DNA of 64,000 nucleotides from Pictodentalium vernedei (taxonomy: Eukaryota; Mollusca; Scaphopoda; Dentaliida; Dentaliidae), in contig CM062289.1 of the NCBI GenBank assembly GCA_031216915.1, positions 20,872,520 through 20,936,519 on the forward strand, read 5' to 3'. The notes below the pieces were generated by a model. It saw only the letters and a program-made list of their open reading frames with translations, made no database searches and was not told the origin of the DNA. The translations under genes and the position numbers were made by a program. Shown here one piece after another: positions 10,602 through 21,716 of this stretch. Numbering within the stretch: position 1 is the first letter of the stretch; every line of letters begins with the position of its first letter.

Positions 10602-13600
10602 GGGGTCGTCCAACCTAACTTTGGTCAATTTTTTGACATTTTTCCCAATGCCTCAGAAACAGATAAGAGAAGTAAGGAAATGCAAGTTATATATCAAAAT
10701 AATGAGTAAAGTGCATAGAAAAGGTACATATAATTTTTTTCAGGAAAAAAAGTTAATTTTATGATTTTGAAGAAGATTAATTTGCAAATGGCATAAGTAA
10801 CGAACCGGTAAAACCACCAAATAATCGGTAATTCGAAAGCCTTGTCCTCAATATAATGATAACATACTACAGACTCGGAGAAAGCATTTTTTTAACACAC
10901 ACTCTGGTGGGTTTTGACGTTTGAATGTAATAACACCAACACAAATTTTTGATGTTCCGGATGTGGCCATGTTTCAATGATGTTTATTCCGGTCATGTGA
11001 TTACGATGTGGTTCTTGCAGAAATACTCAATTTGGGCAATCGTAAGAATGCAAGGACGTGATCACGTCCTTTATTTGTTCGAGACAATGTATGAGCGGAT
11101 TTGCAAACAGGTGACAGCAAATGCTTGAGCTGTTAATGTCATAACTGCAAAATATGGTTCGAAATTCCCTCTCGTGTTTACAGGCCGTCTGAACATTTTT
11201 GTTGACAAAAAATCTGAATTATTGCGCACTAGAAAGACAACATGTACCACTTGTAAAAAAGTAACCGAGTGTATAAAATCGGGACGATACACATGAAATA
11301 AGGCAATATTCATAACAAAGTAAGCAGAATGCTTCAGAAATCACTTTTTTACGAAGTATATTCCAAGTGACCTGGAACTATATTGAGCGTGTTGATTTCC
11401 CCCGATGTTGTGAAGTTATTTACTTCCTAGTAACCATGGAATTTGAGGCGGGTGTGTTTGATATCTGCAAAGGACCGATTGAAGATGGGTTGAAAATGAT
11501 GCATTCGTGCTTTTAAATAAGGTGCGCTTGGACGATGCTGAGAATTTAGTTTTTTCTTGCAACCAACCATACTAACACAAGCGTCGATCAGTGTCTTTTG
11601 TCATCGTTTTACACTGGCAAATGTGACAAATCTCCTTCACCGGAATCTTATCTCCCAATTTGCATATCACAATAAACATAACCGCTGTCAGCGTGGCCGT
11701 GTGGTCAAAACCGAAACGAATTATCGAATCCACGGTCAAAATTAGCTGCAATTGGCTTTTAAAGAAATGAAATACACGAAATATTCGCAATTTCTTCATT
11801 ATCCATGCCGAGTAACTTTTTAACCAGACCACATGCGTTCAGTCTCGTTTGTCGGCATCAAACTGATATTGTTTGTGGTAATTAATAGTAGGAGAAGGCG
11901 AAAGAAGCCAAATACTTCCCATCAATAACATCATCTATAAATTAATTAAAATTGATAATTCCTTTTATTTTACTGAAATTATGAATTGATAAGGTGGGTG
12001 TGTTGCGATTATTATGCCCCAGACCTGGAAGTTGGAAAATCAATGGTGCATCTAGGACCGTGCAGTTCCAGTGGTGACCTCTGTCCTCTTACCCATTCAT
12101 CATTACATGTACCAACATTCTCCCTTGTATCTCAACCATTGCTACTCCAATTTGAAGAATGTTTGGTGTTGTGATCGAGCATCATAGGGAAACAATGCCT
12201 GTGTAGCTGCTGTAGCATGTGTGTCTTTCCACATTTTTTCAGAGTTGTCGTACTTTTTCACTCTTTTGAGTTAGAAAATTTTGTTTATAGCTAGTTGATT
12301 TGTTACAATTTGTTGCAAAGTGCCTGCTGATACCCTCCAATGTATTGCTACAAAATATTTCTGGTGAAGATTTTGTTCCTATTATCAAGCAATAACCTAA
12401 TGAATATTCTGTATAAAGCCACCAATATGATGTTCGACACTTTTATCGGAGCTGTTATGAAGGCTTATGGAACTCAAAATGTTAATTATGGCAGGACTTT
12501 TCTATTCACCCATTAATCAATAAATTAAGTGTTATAGTTGGAAGTAAGAAGCATGAAAGGTCCAGAACTAAAAGTCTAAAAAGAATGTTTTGCAGTGTAA
12601 CATGATTTTTGCAGGTACACTTATTTGGAGGGTTACCTGTCTGATAGTGTTTGGAACATGTGTGGCCAGGATCTTCAAAAAGAAACAAAGAGTTAAACTT
12701 TGAAAAAAAGGCATTTGCCTTGAGTGCCAGAGGTAGAGTCATACAAGTTAGAGAGCCCATCCCCGGTAATTTTTTTGTGTCAAATGGAGCTCACTTGTCA
12801 CCTTTTGGGGATTGCTTTGTGTACTGCGTTCTTGAAAAAATATGTGAGACCCTCTGGATGTGTCCTTCTGATCTCAATATGCCAATAAGCCTCCTTGGGG
12901 AAAGTACATGCAATAATGGTTATGTAAGGTTGATTTGATGTGTTTTGAATAACAATGTACTTTTAAGTATATTAGATGGTTTATTGCAGTGACAGGTTAC
13001 AGTTACCCTTATTTCTTCTCCAACAGATATCATGATTGTATTGGCGTCCAAGAGTAAACAAAGCTATTATACTTATTGATAAACCAGACAAATTTAACAA
13101 TTTAATCACTATCAAATTGATGCATGGGATAAAAGGGGTTACAGTGCAAGGGGTTTGTAAATATATTTATTCAACTACAACTGTATGACTTTGCAGTGCA
13201 TTCTACATAGGAGAATATCATAGTTTATTTCCAAACCACCACAGTAACACATACATCTTTATATTGGGAGACACTCTTTTGTCCTTCCATACTTCTTCTT
13301 GTGGACTCCTTCAAGTTGACCTTTGTTGAATTCCCCAAATCAAAACATAAACAAAAGAAAATGTCTGCCTTCAATCAGTGAGCACTCCACTTATAACATT
13401 TGGTCTCAATCTTTATTACTTTCATGAATTAGGAAAAGATTTCTTCGAGTATGTACTTCAATGTTTATAGAATACAGCTGTTATTTTATTTTGAGGTATT
13501 TTATTGTAAAAATTTTGTTCTGTTACTTATGCCACAACAGACTTTCAGGTGGTGCTATTTACACATGGCAGCAGTTCCATGGCACATTTCAGTTTTCACA

Positions 13601-13721
13601 TGTTTTATGTTTCATTCCAAGCATTTTGGTATATCATTTATTGGGGTTATTCATTTTGGGACTTTTTTAGACTTGAAAGAAAATTACAAGAAATTTGACC
13701 AAAGTTAGGTTGGACGTCCCC
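10602..13721. mobile_element. 3.1-kb TTAA-flanked DNA element without transposase
   Basis: TTAA at 10598-10601 and 13722-13725 enclose 3120 bp whose ends are inverted repeats: GGGGTCGTCCAACCTAACTT on the left and the same sequence with one change, inverted, on the right; the match runs about 30 bp into each end. TTAA targets are used by piggyBac and Kolobok transposons; the GGGG start is not the usual piggyBac CCY. No frame over about 95 residues and no transposase motif is present, so it is non-autonomous or gutted. The interior (poly-T patches near 10737 and 13100) shows no recognisable captured gene. Confidence 0.7.
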
Positions 13722-13760
13722 TTAATATAGAAAATTAATGGCATCGGGACATCGTAGGGT

Positions 13761-13812
13761 GAGTGCTAGAATGTTTTATGTCCCATACGGGACATAGAAC
13801 ATTCTAGCACTC
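13761..13812. repeat. Short near-perfect hairpin
   Basis: Arms 13761-13784 and 13789-13812 (GAGTGCTAGAATGTTTTATG... against its complement) pair at 23 of 24 positions around a 4-base loop. Weaker complementarity continues outwards, as in small hairpin MITEs. No target duplication assigned. Confidence 0.65.
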
Positions 13813-15169
13813 CGGCGACGACATGATATCGGCATATATACACGGATGCCAAGGAAATTGACTCTTCCACTGCGATTTCTATTGGCATGCATCGGCCTGA
13901 AAATGTCAGTATTGGCGTTTGGACGATGAGACCCGTAAACCCATATAAAAATGGTCCCATATCTGGCTGTCTTCTTTTACAGTTTTCATTTTCTTTTCGT
14001 ATTTTTTCTTCTTCTTCTCCATCTTCTTCTTCCCTCAATCATTTAACCATTTCACCTCCTTTTTCGGGCCCATCAGGCTGGGTCCACCCACTGGACCCAC
14101 TCCAGATCGCCCCAAATGGGTGGACTGCCTCTGTCCATTGATAAATACATAATATCTTCTTCATCATCTCTCGTCTTCTCAATCGTGAGATTTTTCACCA
14201 ATCTCTGGGAGTACAAAATTTCAGAATCTAAAGGACACTGTTGCTCTCGACATAATGCCCAACACTTTAGTGATATTTCTTTCATGAGACTGGCACAGGA
14301 TTTATAGAACATATTTCTGGAAAGAATCTTCTGTACCCATTCTTTCTCATCTTCGCTAGTTTTGTTTTATTACTTCAGTCATTTTTGTTTTTAGTTTAAT
14401 GTTCATTTCATTTAATTTAAAAAAAATGATTCAGTTCTTCAGTTTCGGAAGCATGCTGATAAACCGAGAAAAAAATGTAATCTTATTTTAGTAAACTAAA
14501 AAAAGGGAAACGTTTTTAGAAAAAGTTGATTCAGTGGATTAGGAGACGCGAGGAAAAAAATCGTCTTCATTTTTTAAAAAATCATTTCATCTATTTCGGT
14601 GGGTTTACAAAAATAATAATTGAACGACAGCATGTTAAAACTACATATATTTCCAGACCTTCCTAACCGCTGTTTGTTAAAAAGTGTGGCATAGCTTTTT
14701 ATTTAATTCATTAATTCATTCATTATCTGAATAATATATGCATAAGTCGAACAACAACTTATAACTTAAAACGTCGTCGACCATGCGAAACGTTACAAAG
14801 CTTGAGTTCCCAACACGACAAGAAATACGTGATTTAAGTATGATTTACATAAAGCTTGTTCATTCAATCAGAGAAATGTGTTTTCTGTCGTTGTTGGATA
14901 TGATAAAATTTCAAACCTATTAGACTATTACATATATTTTTTGAGGACAAAATAATAATGAAGTTCGTAAAATAATAGTAAATGTTTTGAGATAATCCAT
15001 TGCAATCATTTATTTTATATATTCTTTTTTTACGAACGGTTGACTAGGGCTGAAATGGTTGGCTCATTTTCACAACGGACTAACCACGAGATATAACTGG
15101 ATAATATCCGGTTATCCGTATCCATTATTTCAGCGAATCTGGGATCAAAACACTAGACATTGAAAAGCA
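13813..15169. other. No gene seen
   Basis: Contains a pyrimidine-rich patch (CTTCTTCTTCTCC-like, 13970-14050), whose complement gives an acidic 90-residue frame I consider spurious, and A/T-rich simple sequence at 14400-14600. No RNA gene or transposon ends recognised. Confidence 0.5.
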
Positions 15170-15270
15170 GTATTCCCAGAAACTATTCCATAGTGTGTAT
15201 ACAAACGAACGTTGTCGAGTACTCGACAACGTTCGTTTGTATACATATTACATAATAGTTTCTGTGGTTA
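15170..15270. repeat. Perfect 50-bp palindrome in a larger hairpin
   Basis: Positions 15196-15245 are a perfect inverted repeat without a spacer: 25 bases (TGTATACAAACGAACGTTGT then CGAGT) followed at once by their complement. Imperfect pairing continues to about 15170 and 15270 through CAGAAACTATT/AATAGTTTCTG. Probably a MITE core; no target duplication was resolved. Confidence 0.75.
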
Positions 15271-16231
15271 CTCAGTACTCACGGAAATTGCCGATCATTA
15301 ACGAAATCTTGAACGCCAAAGTCGATTATCTCTCAATATACATAGCGCTGCGTAGAGGTGTAATTTATCCGAAAGGAGAAGCGGCAAATTTACTACGTTT
15401 TAACTGTAGAATGGCGATCACTATTTAACTGGTTGACGTTTTTTACCAAATCGGTTTCAAACCGGTTAACCATTTCAGTACTACGGTCGACCACATATCT
15501 CGCTTCCGCATTTCATTTTTATTCGGTGCCACCTAAAAAACTACTTTTTCTTTAAATCTCGAGTTCATTTTGTGTGGACGAATCCGAAAAGCTTTATTAA
15601 GACAATGTCGACTTTTTTCACTGTCAACGTTTTTTTTTTATAAAAGCTCCATAGAATTTTCACGGGAAAATGTCCCTTTTTCGGAAAATACTGACCTTTG
15701 TAACGAAATGCAGCAGTCTCAACAAAAAAATGTGAGTGGCACCTATTTCCCCACACAAAACGAACTTGAAACATAACTGACCTTCGTCATTTTTGCCGAA
15801 TGCGAAAACCGCCCCAAATGGACTTACATTTCACATACGTTCGGAGTGCTGTCGCTTTTAACAGGCGGCGCCGTAAATGCGAAATTGACCCTGAAGTGGC
15901 TCCGAACAAATGCGAGGATGTACTTCTCGCCCGTAAATAACCGGTGCTCTTGTTGCATAATTTTCAATGCCACCTTCCGTCTGTGAAATCGCTACCCTTC
16001 GTCAAAATTACAGTGCCACAGTGTTACTGGGGTCGATTACCCCTTTTACTACTACTCGCCTGCGACTCATGGTACATACAATTCTGACGAGGTACGCGGT
16101 GTTGGGTACCCCGAGAAAGGCCTGTATTAATAATACGTCCCGTCAAAGGCAATCCTTCACTTCTGATAGCCAGAATTTCGGCTGTATGTCAGAAAGATTC
16201 GTCATTTACTTGAGGGTAGAACAGAAAACTA
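15271..16231. other. No gene seen
   Basis: Less AT-rich than its neighbours, with several CpG-containing words. No frame with recognisable motifs. The 169-residue plus frame beginning at 15967 runs into the SINE at 16232 and is not supported as a gene. Confidence 0.45.
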
Positions 16232-16905
16232 AAGACCCGCGTTGTGTCCTTGGGCAAGGCATTTTATACCGGTTGCCTACATGGGGGCACAATGACGCCG
16301 CGTATTTATATTTGTTTATTTATTGGTGTTTAAGGTCACATATTTCTGCACAATGGCTAACCATGACCACGACAGTTTTACGGGTGGAGGAAGCCGTAGT
16401 ACCCAGAGAGAACCACCGAGCAACGGTGAGCAACTGTCAGCTCCCCAACATACTAACTCCACACAAGCAGGGTTAGCAGTGGTTGAAGACAGGTGCACCA
16501 TCGACGTGCAGCAGTACGCCTTAGTACACAGCGTCACCGTGCCCCCACGTGGGCAATGGGGGTGAAGTGTCTTGCCCAAGGACACAACGTGGTTGTCGCA
16601 GGTGGGATTTGAACCGAGGACCTCTCGGCTTGCAGCCTGCACCTCTACCAACTGAGCCACCCCCCCCCCCCCTCCCACCGTGTATTAAGGCGTACTGCAC
16701 GTCGATGGTGCACATGTCTTCAGCCGCTGTAACCCTGCTTTAGTGGAGCTTGAACAGAGTTAGAATTTTGAGGAGCTGAAAGTTGCTCGACGATGCTCGT
16801 TGGTTCTCTCCGGGTACTCCGGCTTCCGCCAACCGTAAAACTGTCATGGTCAGGATTAGCCATTGCACATAAGTCTGTGACTTTTAACACCAATAAATAA
16901 CAGAA
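16232..16905 (+). mobile_element. 5'-truncated SINE, split by another SINE
   Basis: Plus-strand SINE sequence runs from GTTGTGTCCTTGGGCAAGGC at about 16236 to GACGCCGCGTA near 16303, is interrupted by an opposite-strand SINE, and resumes at about 16679 (CGTGTATTAAGGCGTACTGC) to the tail TTAACACCAATAAATAA near 16903. The tRNA-like head is missing, so this copy was already 5'-truncated. The central word CTCTCCGGGTACTCCGGCTT is shared with the other copies. Confidence 0.8.
16309..16677 (-). mobile_element. Full-length tRNA-derived SINE nested in a SINE
   Basis: Read on the minus strand it begins with a G-run and a tRNA-like head with an A box (TGGCTCAGTTGG) and a B box (GGTTCAAATCC), then the shared central domain and the tail ending TTAAACACCAATAAATAAA. 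Target-site copies are about GCCGCGTATTTA (16297) and CACCGTGTATTA (16676), similar but not identical. Such SINEs are transcribed by RNA polymerase III and moved by a partner LINE. The domain layout resembles the metazoan core-domain SINE superfamilies; I cannot assign the exact one. Confidence 0.85.
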
Positions 16906-17583
16906 CATTAATAATTTGCGACGGAGGGAACAACACCTAAACTGAGGGACCAATAGCAGGGTTCATCTTACAAGGATGTATTTTCCCCAAGTAAAAACGC
17001 CAAGATAAAATGCAAATCTGTATTGAGGGTAGCAATCACATATGCGCTCATTCGATTCAGAAAGAGACGGTTTTTTACCTGCACTCCTCGAAAACTGATC
17101 ACACAAGTCGTCAACTCCGTTTTAATAACAGCTATTAAATGATAAATAAATCACCAACTCAGCGAAATGAATTCCATTAGATAAGTTTTTGCCCTGATGA
17201 CATTTTTATCTAAGCCTACCGTGCATTAAAATAACAAAATAAAAAATAAAACGAAGCTAAAACGCTACCACGATAAACTTTGACTGTAAAAGTACCAGTG
17301 GAACAATGAATGGAGATTATACCATACATAGCTCAAGGACGTAAAACATGACGTTATGATCTTCATTCATAAAAAAAAATAATTCATAGATGCTGAATGA
17401 TTGTTAAAAATATATGCGAACAAGTCACGAAATGGGGATATTGTATGGTGAATTGGTTATTACCACCAAGTGAGTTTCCGAGATTGGTATTGAAGTCTCT
17501 AGCCTCGCCTCTGGGTCATGCAGCGACCTGTCCTAATGGATTCGTCGTTATATGCTCTAGGACGCGATCTCGATATCAATGTA
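16906..17583. other. No gene seen
   Basis: AT-rich intergenic DNA between the SINE pair and the MITE. No supported frame, repeat or RNA gene. Confidence 0.5.
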
Positions 17584-17840
17584 CAGTACGTGGAGAGTGT
17601 ATTATCACTAAATTACCTGTAGAGTGCAGATTCCTCCCAAGCAATAATTGCAAATTTGTTGCAAAGCATAACCAGCACAAGCAAAGTTTCAGTCAATGGA
17701 CCTCCGGGTAAAACCCGGAGGTCCATTGGCTGAAACATTGCTTGTGTCTTTTGTCGATATGTTCAAAATTTGAAACTTATAGCCTGGGTGATAACTCCAC
17801 TCTGTGGGTGATTTAGTTACAATCCACTCTCCACGTACTG
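17584..17840. mobile_element. 257-bp Tc1/mariner-type MITE, copy 2
   Basis: Same length, ends (CAGTACGTGGAGAGTG) and fold-back structure as the copy at 6267-6523, with TA at 17582-17583 and 17841-17842. The central loop reads GACCTCCGGG/CCCGGAGGTC. The copies differ at scattered positions only, so both derive from one family active in this genome. It lies 40 bp outside the B repeat of the DIRS-like element. Confidence 0.85.
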
Positions 17841-17880
17841 TACTATCTCGGAAATCCACGCGATGGTAATAACCTAACAT

Positions 17881-17929
17881 GTCTGAACTATTCAAATGAC
17901 GAAAACCAACTATACATAGTGCGATCTAG
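17881..17929 (-). repeat. B2 repeat of the DIRS-like element
   Basis: GTCTGAACTATTCAAATGAC and the following bases to CGATCTAG match the B1 copy at 18504-18548 apart from a few changes and a short insertion. Together with the A repeats it defines the split-direct-repeat ends. Confidence 0.65.
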
Positions 17930-18308
17930 CCTGTGAGTTGCTGGCTTAGAACATTTATTTACAATTTTATATGTCATTGTTAAACATATTCACACTAATT
18001 CAATGATACATGACAATGTGGGTAATTGGAACACAATGATAATACCCATATAAAATGACCCTGACCGCCCAGGAAAAACTAGAGATAAAAACATTTTGTT
18101 TGAAAAGCTCTAGAAACCTGTGTCCAAAAGCCAAGCTATCAAAATTAACTCTATCAACGCCATCTAGGGTATGATCGCTTGGACTTGCGATCTCAGACTT
18201 GAACCAAGTAATTGAACTTCCATTCATATAAATGTACGAATTATACTGACCAACCTGCCATTTAAACGATGGATACGTTACTAAAATTTATAACAAACAA
18301 TATCTAAA

Positions 18309-18548
18309 TTAAGTTTTTGTGTGCTGTAGCCAACGAGGTCAGGCTAGAATTGAAACCACTGTTCACTTCAGAACCGACCACAACGTGAAGAGTATTCTTC
18401 GGTTTCATTGGCCAACCCAACATAAACCCCTCCTATTTCGGACAAAAAGTACCGTTAAGACAAAAACTCTCCTGCTTTTTCTACGAATCGCGGGAAAGTA
18501 AAAGTCTGAACTGTTCAAATGACGAAACACAACTATACAACGATCTAG
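18309..18548 (-). repeat. A2 and B1 repeats of the DIRS-like element
   Basis: 18309-18505 (TTAAGTTTTTGTGTGCTGTA ... GTAAAAGT) is the second copy of the A repeat at 25285-25492, about 90% alike by eye; A1 has an extra 11-bp repeat of CAACCACTGTT. It abuts B1 (GTCTGAAC ... CGATCTAG, 18504-18548), so B1 and A2 are adjacent as expected. Confidence 0.7.
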
Positions 18549-18579
18549 AAAAAAATTCAAAGAACGGGATTGAACAAAT

Positions 18580-19621
18580 GCAGAAAGAATTTGTCAACAA
18601 TCCTAAACTTTCGGAGACAAGTAATCTGTTTTCAACTGAATCCGCAACGTATCCATCCTTACTGGCTTCGCTTCCTCACCTCCCGTGTCGCTTCCAACAG
18701 CGATCATTAACCCCTGCATTAGCAGCGGCTGTAGCGCCCCATGCTCTCAAAGAATGTAACCCGAAATTAGCCTGGGGAAGTACGAGTTTCAGCCTATCCA
18801 ACAATACCTCCCTCGCTCCGCTGTAACTCAACTTCTTGTTTTTGTATATCAGACGGCACTTATCATTTGACCTAAAATAGGCATAAAAAGGAATACATCA
18901 GGTCTAAGCTGAATGTCGGATAAATTTAAATAATTCAAAAACATGATGTAAGGACAAGCAGAAGAATTACCCTTTGAAATCAAAACCTCACTACCTTGTC
19001 GACAGTGATCCGTTTTACCCTGTCTTATATACAACAACAAAAAATTATCTTTTACAACCACGTCATTGGCTGTAAGTGAAACAAGCTCGTTGAATCTCAA
19101 AAATCCTGCGAAGCTGAGTAACAACATTGTCAAATCTCTAATGACTAAAAAATCACAAGTGTCTTTAAATAAATCACAAAGTTCAATTAAATACTTAGCA
19201 GTAACCGGACCTTTTTGTGGATAGGTCTGGCAGTGAGTCTCTTAGCAGTCTCTTGCAGGTATATAACAAATGAATTACATGTGGGTTCAATAAAATTATT
19301 AAGTTTGTGCGCCCACTTTATGCCGTAAATGGCAGAGTTAACAGTATTATGTGATAATCCGGAATCAAGTAGAAATGTTATGTGAAGGGCAACTAGCACT
19401 GGTTGAGCAGGAAGTGACGTGAGCCCACGATTAGAACAGAAATTGTCCCAGCCTTTAAAACTGTAGTAATATTGTTGCATTGTTCCCGGACTCTTGGACT
19501 GCGCTAAATAAGTTGACATCTTCTCAGCTAACCACGAAAATTCACCAGTCATCTCAATGCCGCTGTCGGTTGCTGCTTTGGTCACATTTTCCTTCAAGCT
19601 TAGTCCTGAAATAGAATTCAT
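18580..19621 (-). pseudogene. Tyrosine recombinase of the DIRS-like element
   Basis: The N-terminal SAM-like domain is at 19621-19187 (STYLAQSKSPGTMQQYYYSF ... NTVNSAIYGIKWAHK). The catalytic domain starts at 19133 with the first arginine box (LLSFAGFLRFNELVSLT). After a frame change at about 18850 it continues to about 18590 with the second box: HSLRAWGATAAANAG, then KRHGR, a TGA where a tryptophan is expected, and the tyrosine region KDGYV. The R-H-R-Y set is thus still readable but spread over frames with at least one stop. It would integrate circular cDNA by recombination. Confidence 0.8.
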
Positions 19622-19869
19622 ATAAACCGTTTAGCAAAAATCTAATCCGAAAGCCAACAATTTAAATTTCAAACTTGTTCCAGCAAATATGCCGTTTTTG
19701 CCTCTCCCCCAACACGTGACATACCTATCTGGCAAAATCTGAAAACCTTGAATGAACGTCCTATATTTGTAATTCTCTGTTCCGATAAAGGGCCAAAAAG
19801 GAGCTGATTTTCATTGTGGAACTATAAGGGTCCCGACCGCCTTATCGTGGTTCATTTTTTGCTAATGTG

Positions 19870-21055
19870 TTCACGACAAACCTGGGTGGTGGAACCAGCC
19901 AATTGTTCTCTCTCTCTCAGCTTTGTTGAAAAGCATCCGTGCCGGGACACCAAATTCTAGAATTGAAACACTCACATTTGGCATTATAATGGCCGGCCAA
20001 TCGGTCCACTGTGTGTGGACCCCATTGCTTATTTGTACGATTGTATACACAAAACTTTATTCCCCAGTCATCACAATCTTTGATTCTACTAAGAAAATCT
20101 GCCTCTTTATTTTTGGCTCTAGGAATCCACTTCGATTGTTACAAAGACTATCAATGGATAATGCTATTGAATGTAAGTCGCGTTTACGACTCCCGACATT
20201 GATAATATTTGTGACATTTTTACTATCGGTTAATATCTCCACCCTCTTATCAGAAATGACATCTATGGAGTTATTAACCCTTTACCCAACGTAACGGCCA
20301 AAACCGGCCAGCGCTATTCTCAAAAATCGCCAATTAATTTTCAAAATATTTTCATTTTTTGTCTCAAAAACATAGGTTATGACCCCTCGTTGGAACGAGC
20401 TCGTCGAGCTCGTTCCAACGAGGGGTCATAACCTAAGTTTTTGAGACAAAAAATTAAAAAAAATAATTATTCAAGAATTTTTTTTGCAAGTGTCGTCTGC
20501 TTTTCATGTTAGGTAAAGGGTTAATCAATCTATGTATTGATTCGAGTTCTCTCCACGCAGAACTCAGCAAAGACTCTGTTTCTGTCCATCTCCCAAACAT
20601 GGTTATTCTTTCAGCAGCGCCTTCGTCAGCATCGGAAAAACCATGTCCCGAGCCCCTGTTAACAAACTCTCTTGTTAATACTTCCTCAGACTCAAATCTG
20701 TGAGACAAAACATCTCCGCCCTCTAACGGAGCACCCACGCTCGGGGTAACAAAACCACCATAACCAATTGCCGAGGCATCACTGAACAACTTGTAATTAT
20801 AATCATCAAAAAAATTTAAATTATGAAATGAATTACCCTCTTTGTTAAAAGTAACACTATTTTCTTTCCAAAATTTCAATTCTGTGTATGCCTCATTCGT
20901 TATCAGAACACGCGAATTCCAGTTCGCCCTTGCAATAATGCATGCATATAGCTCTCTAGTATATGTACCCTCGCGGAATTGCCAAATACCAGTTGATTGG
21001 ATATAATTTGTCCAACAGCCCCCGCCAGTAGTCTAGCCTTAACTAAACCATCGGT
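19870..21055 (-). pseudogene. RNase H region of the DIRS-like element
   Basis: From 21055 the minus strand reads GLVKARLLAG, RELYACIIARANWNS and, in the 141-residue frame at 20879-20454, KLFSDASAIGYGGFV (catalytic Asp) and SAWRELESIHRL (catalytic Glu). A TTAA MITE at 20278-20520 interrupts it; it resumes at 20273 with VEILTDSKNVTNII (third acidic residue) and ends with WIPRAKNKEADFLSRIKDCD and WGPHTVDRLA, a C-terminal signature of this element class. A stop near 19920 and frame changes follow. Confidence 0.8.
20278..20520. mobile_element. TTAA-flanked hairpin MITE (piggyBac-like), copy 2
   Basis: TTAA at 20274-20277 and 20521-20524; ends CCCTTTACCCAA and TAGGTAAAGGG. The centre is a long hairpin (GACCCCTCGTTGGAACGAGC facing its complement, 20370-20430). 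It splits the RNase H frame of the DIRS-like element; removing one TTAA plus the insert restores contiguity of that homology. Confidence 0.85.
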
Positions 21056-21067
21056 GTTGAGCAACAA

Positions 21068-21231
21068 ATAAATAGTGGATATGGAATGAGTGTTTTTCTC
21101 ATATAATATTTATGAAACGAGTCTAAGAATTTACCGTTTGGGCGAGCCTCTAGCGAGCCCAAACGGAAAATTCGGACGAGTTTCATAAATATTATATGAG
21201 AAAACACTCATTTCATATTCTATTTATCACA
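21068..21231. mobile_element. Hairpin MITE, family not recognised
   Basis: Arms 21068-21147 and 21152-21231 pair along about 80 bp (ATGAGTGTTTTTCTCATATAATATTTATGAAAC... ; centre GGGCGAGCCTCTAGCGAGCCC). Target duplication not clear. With the next element it separates RT from RNase H. Confidence 0.7.
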
Positions 21232-21275
21232 TGACACACACACGCACAAATTAGCCACTTAGTATGACTTTTTAA

Positions 21276-21488
21276 CCCATCACCTAACTTGAGTTGCAGA
21301 CGGCACCTGGAAAAAAACATCGTCGTATAACTAAAAATTGTCATTTTTTGCTTCCAAAACATGGGTTATGATCCCTCATGGGAACGATCTCATCGAGCTC
21401 GTTCCAATGAGGGGTCATAACCTATGTTTTGGAAGCAAAAAGTGAAAATATGAAAAAAATGAATGGCGTTTTTCTTGTAGGTAAAAGA
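21276..21488. mobile_element. TTAA-flanked hairpin MITE (piggyBac-like), copy 3
   Basis: TTAA at 21272-21275 and 21489-21492; ends CCCATCACCTAA and TAGGTAAAAGA are more diverged than in copies 1 and 2. The centre again is GATCCCTCATGGGAACG against GTTCCAATGAGGGGTC, so it belongs to the same family but looks older. Confidence 0.75.
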
Positions 21489-21538
21489 TTAATACAATAT
21501 AACCCACCCTAAATAGGACAGATAACGTAAATTCTCCC

Positions 21539-21716
21539 TACTGAAATTATGCAAATGTGAACCAGTTGTATTTTGTTTAGCCAATCAAAATGTCCAGTTT
21601 TGAAATTGACCAATGAAAACTCCCAACTCTAATTATGCAAGTTATGAAACTGTGGCCCAGTTGTATTTTGTTCAACCAATCAAATTGTCTAATTTTGAAA
21701 TTGACCAATGAAATTA
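21539..21716 (+). repeat. Tandem pair of about 90-bp units with CCAAT words
   Basis: CCAGTTGTATTTTGTTTAGC and CCAGTTGTATTTTGTTCAAC each begin a segment ending TTTTGAAATTGACCAATGAA. Each unit carries two CCAAT boxes (GCCAATCAAA or ACCAATCAAA, and ACCAATGAA). Could be an old promoter-type repeat or a two-unit minisatellite; no transcript evidence here. Confidence 0.55.

Noticed and set aside
13766-14038. 90-residue acidic frame (MREEEDGEEEEKIRKENENC)
   Set aside because: It is the complement of a CTTCTTCTCC-type simple stretch.
14641-14680. Partial match to the end of the palindrome element
   Set aside because: TATATTTCCAGACCTTCCTA resembles TATATTTCCAGGGATTCCTA, but without the rest of the terminus; too short to call a relic.
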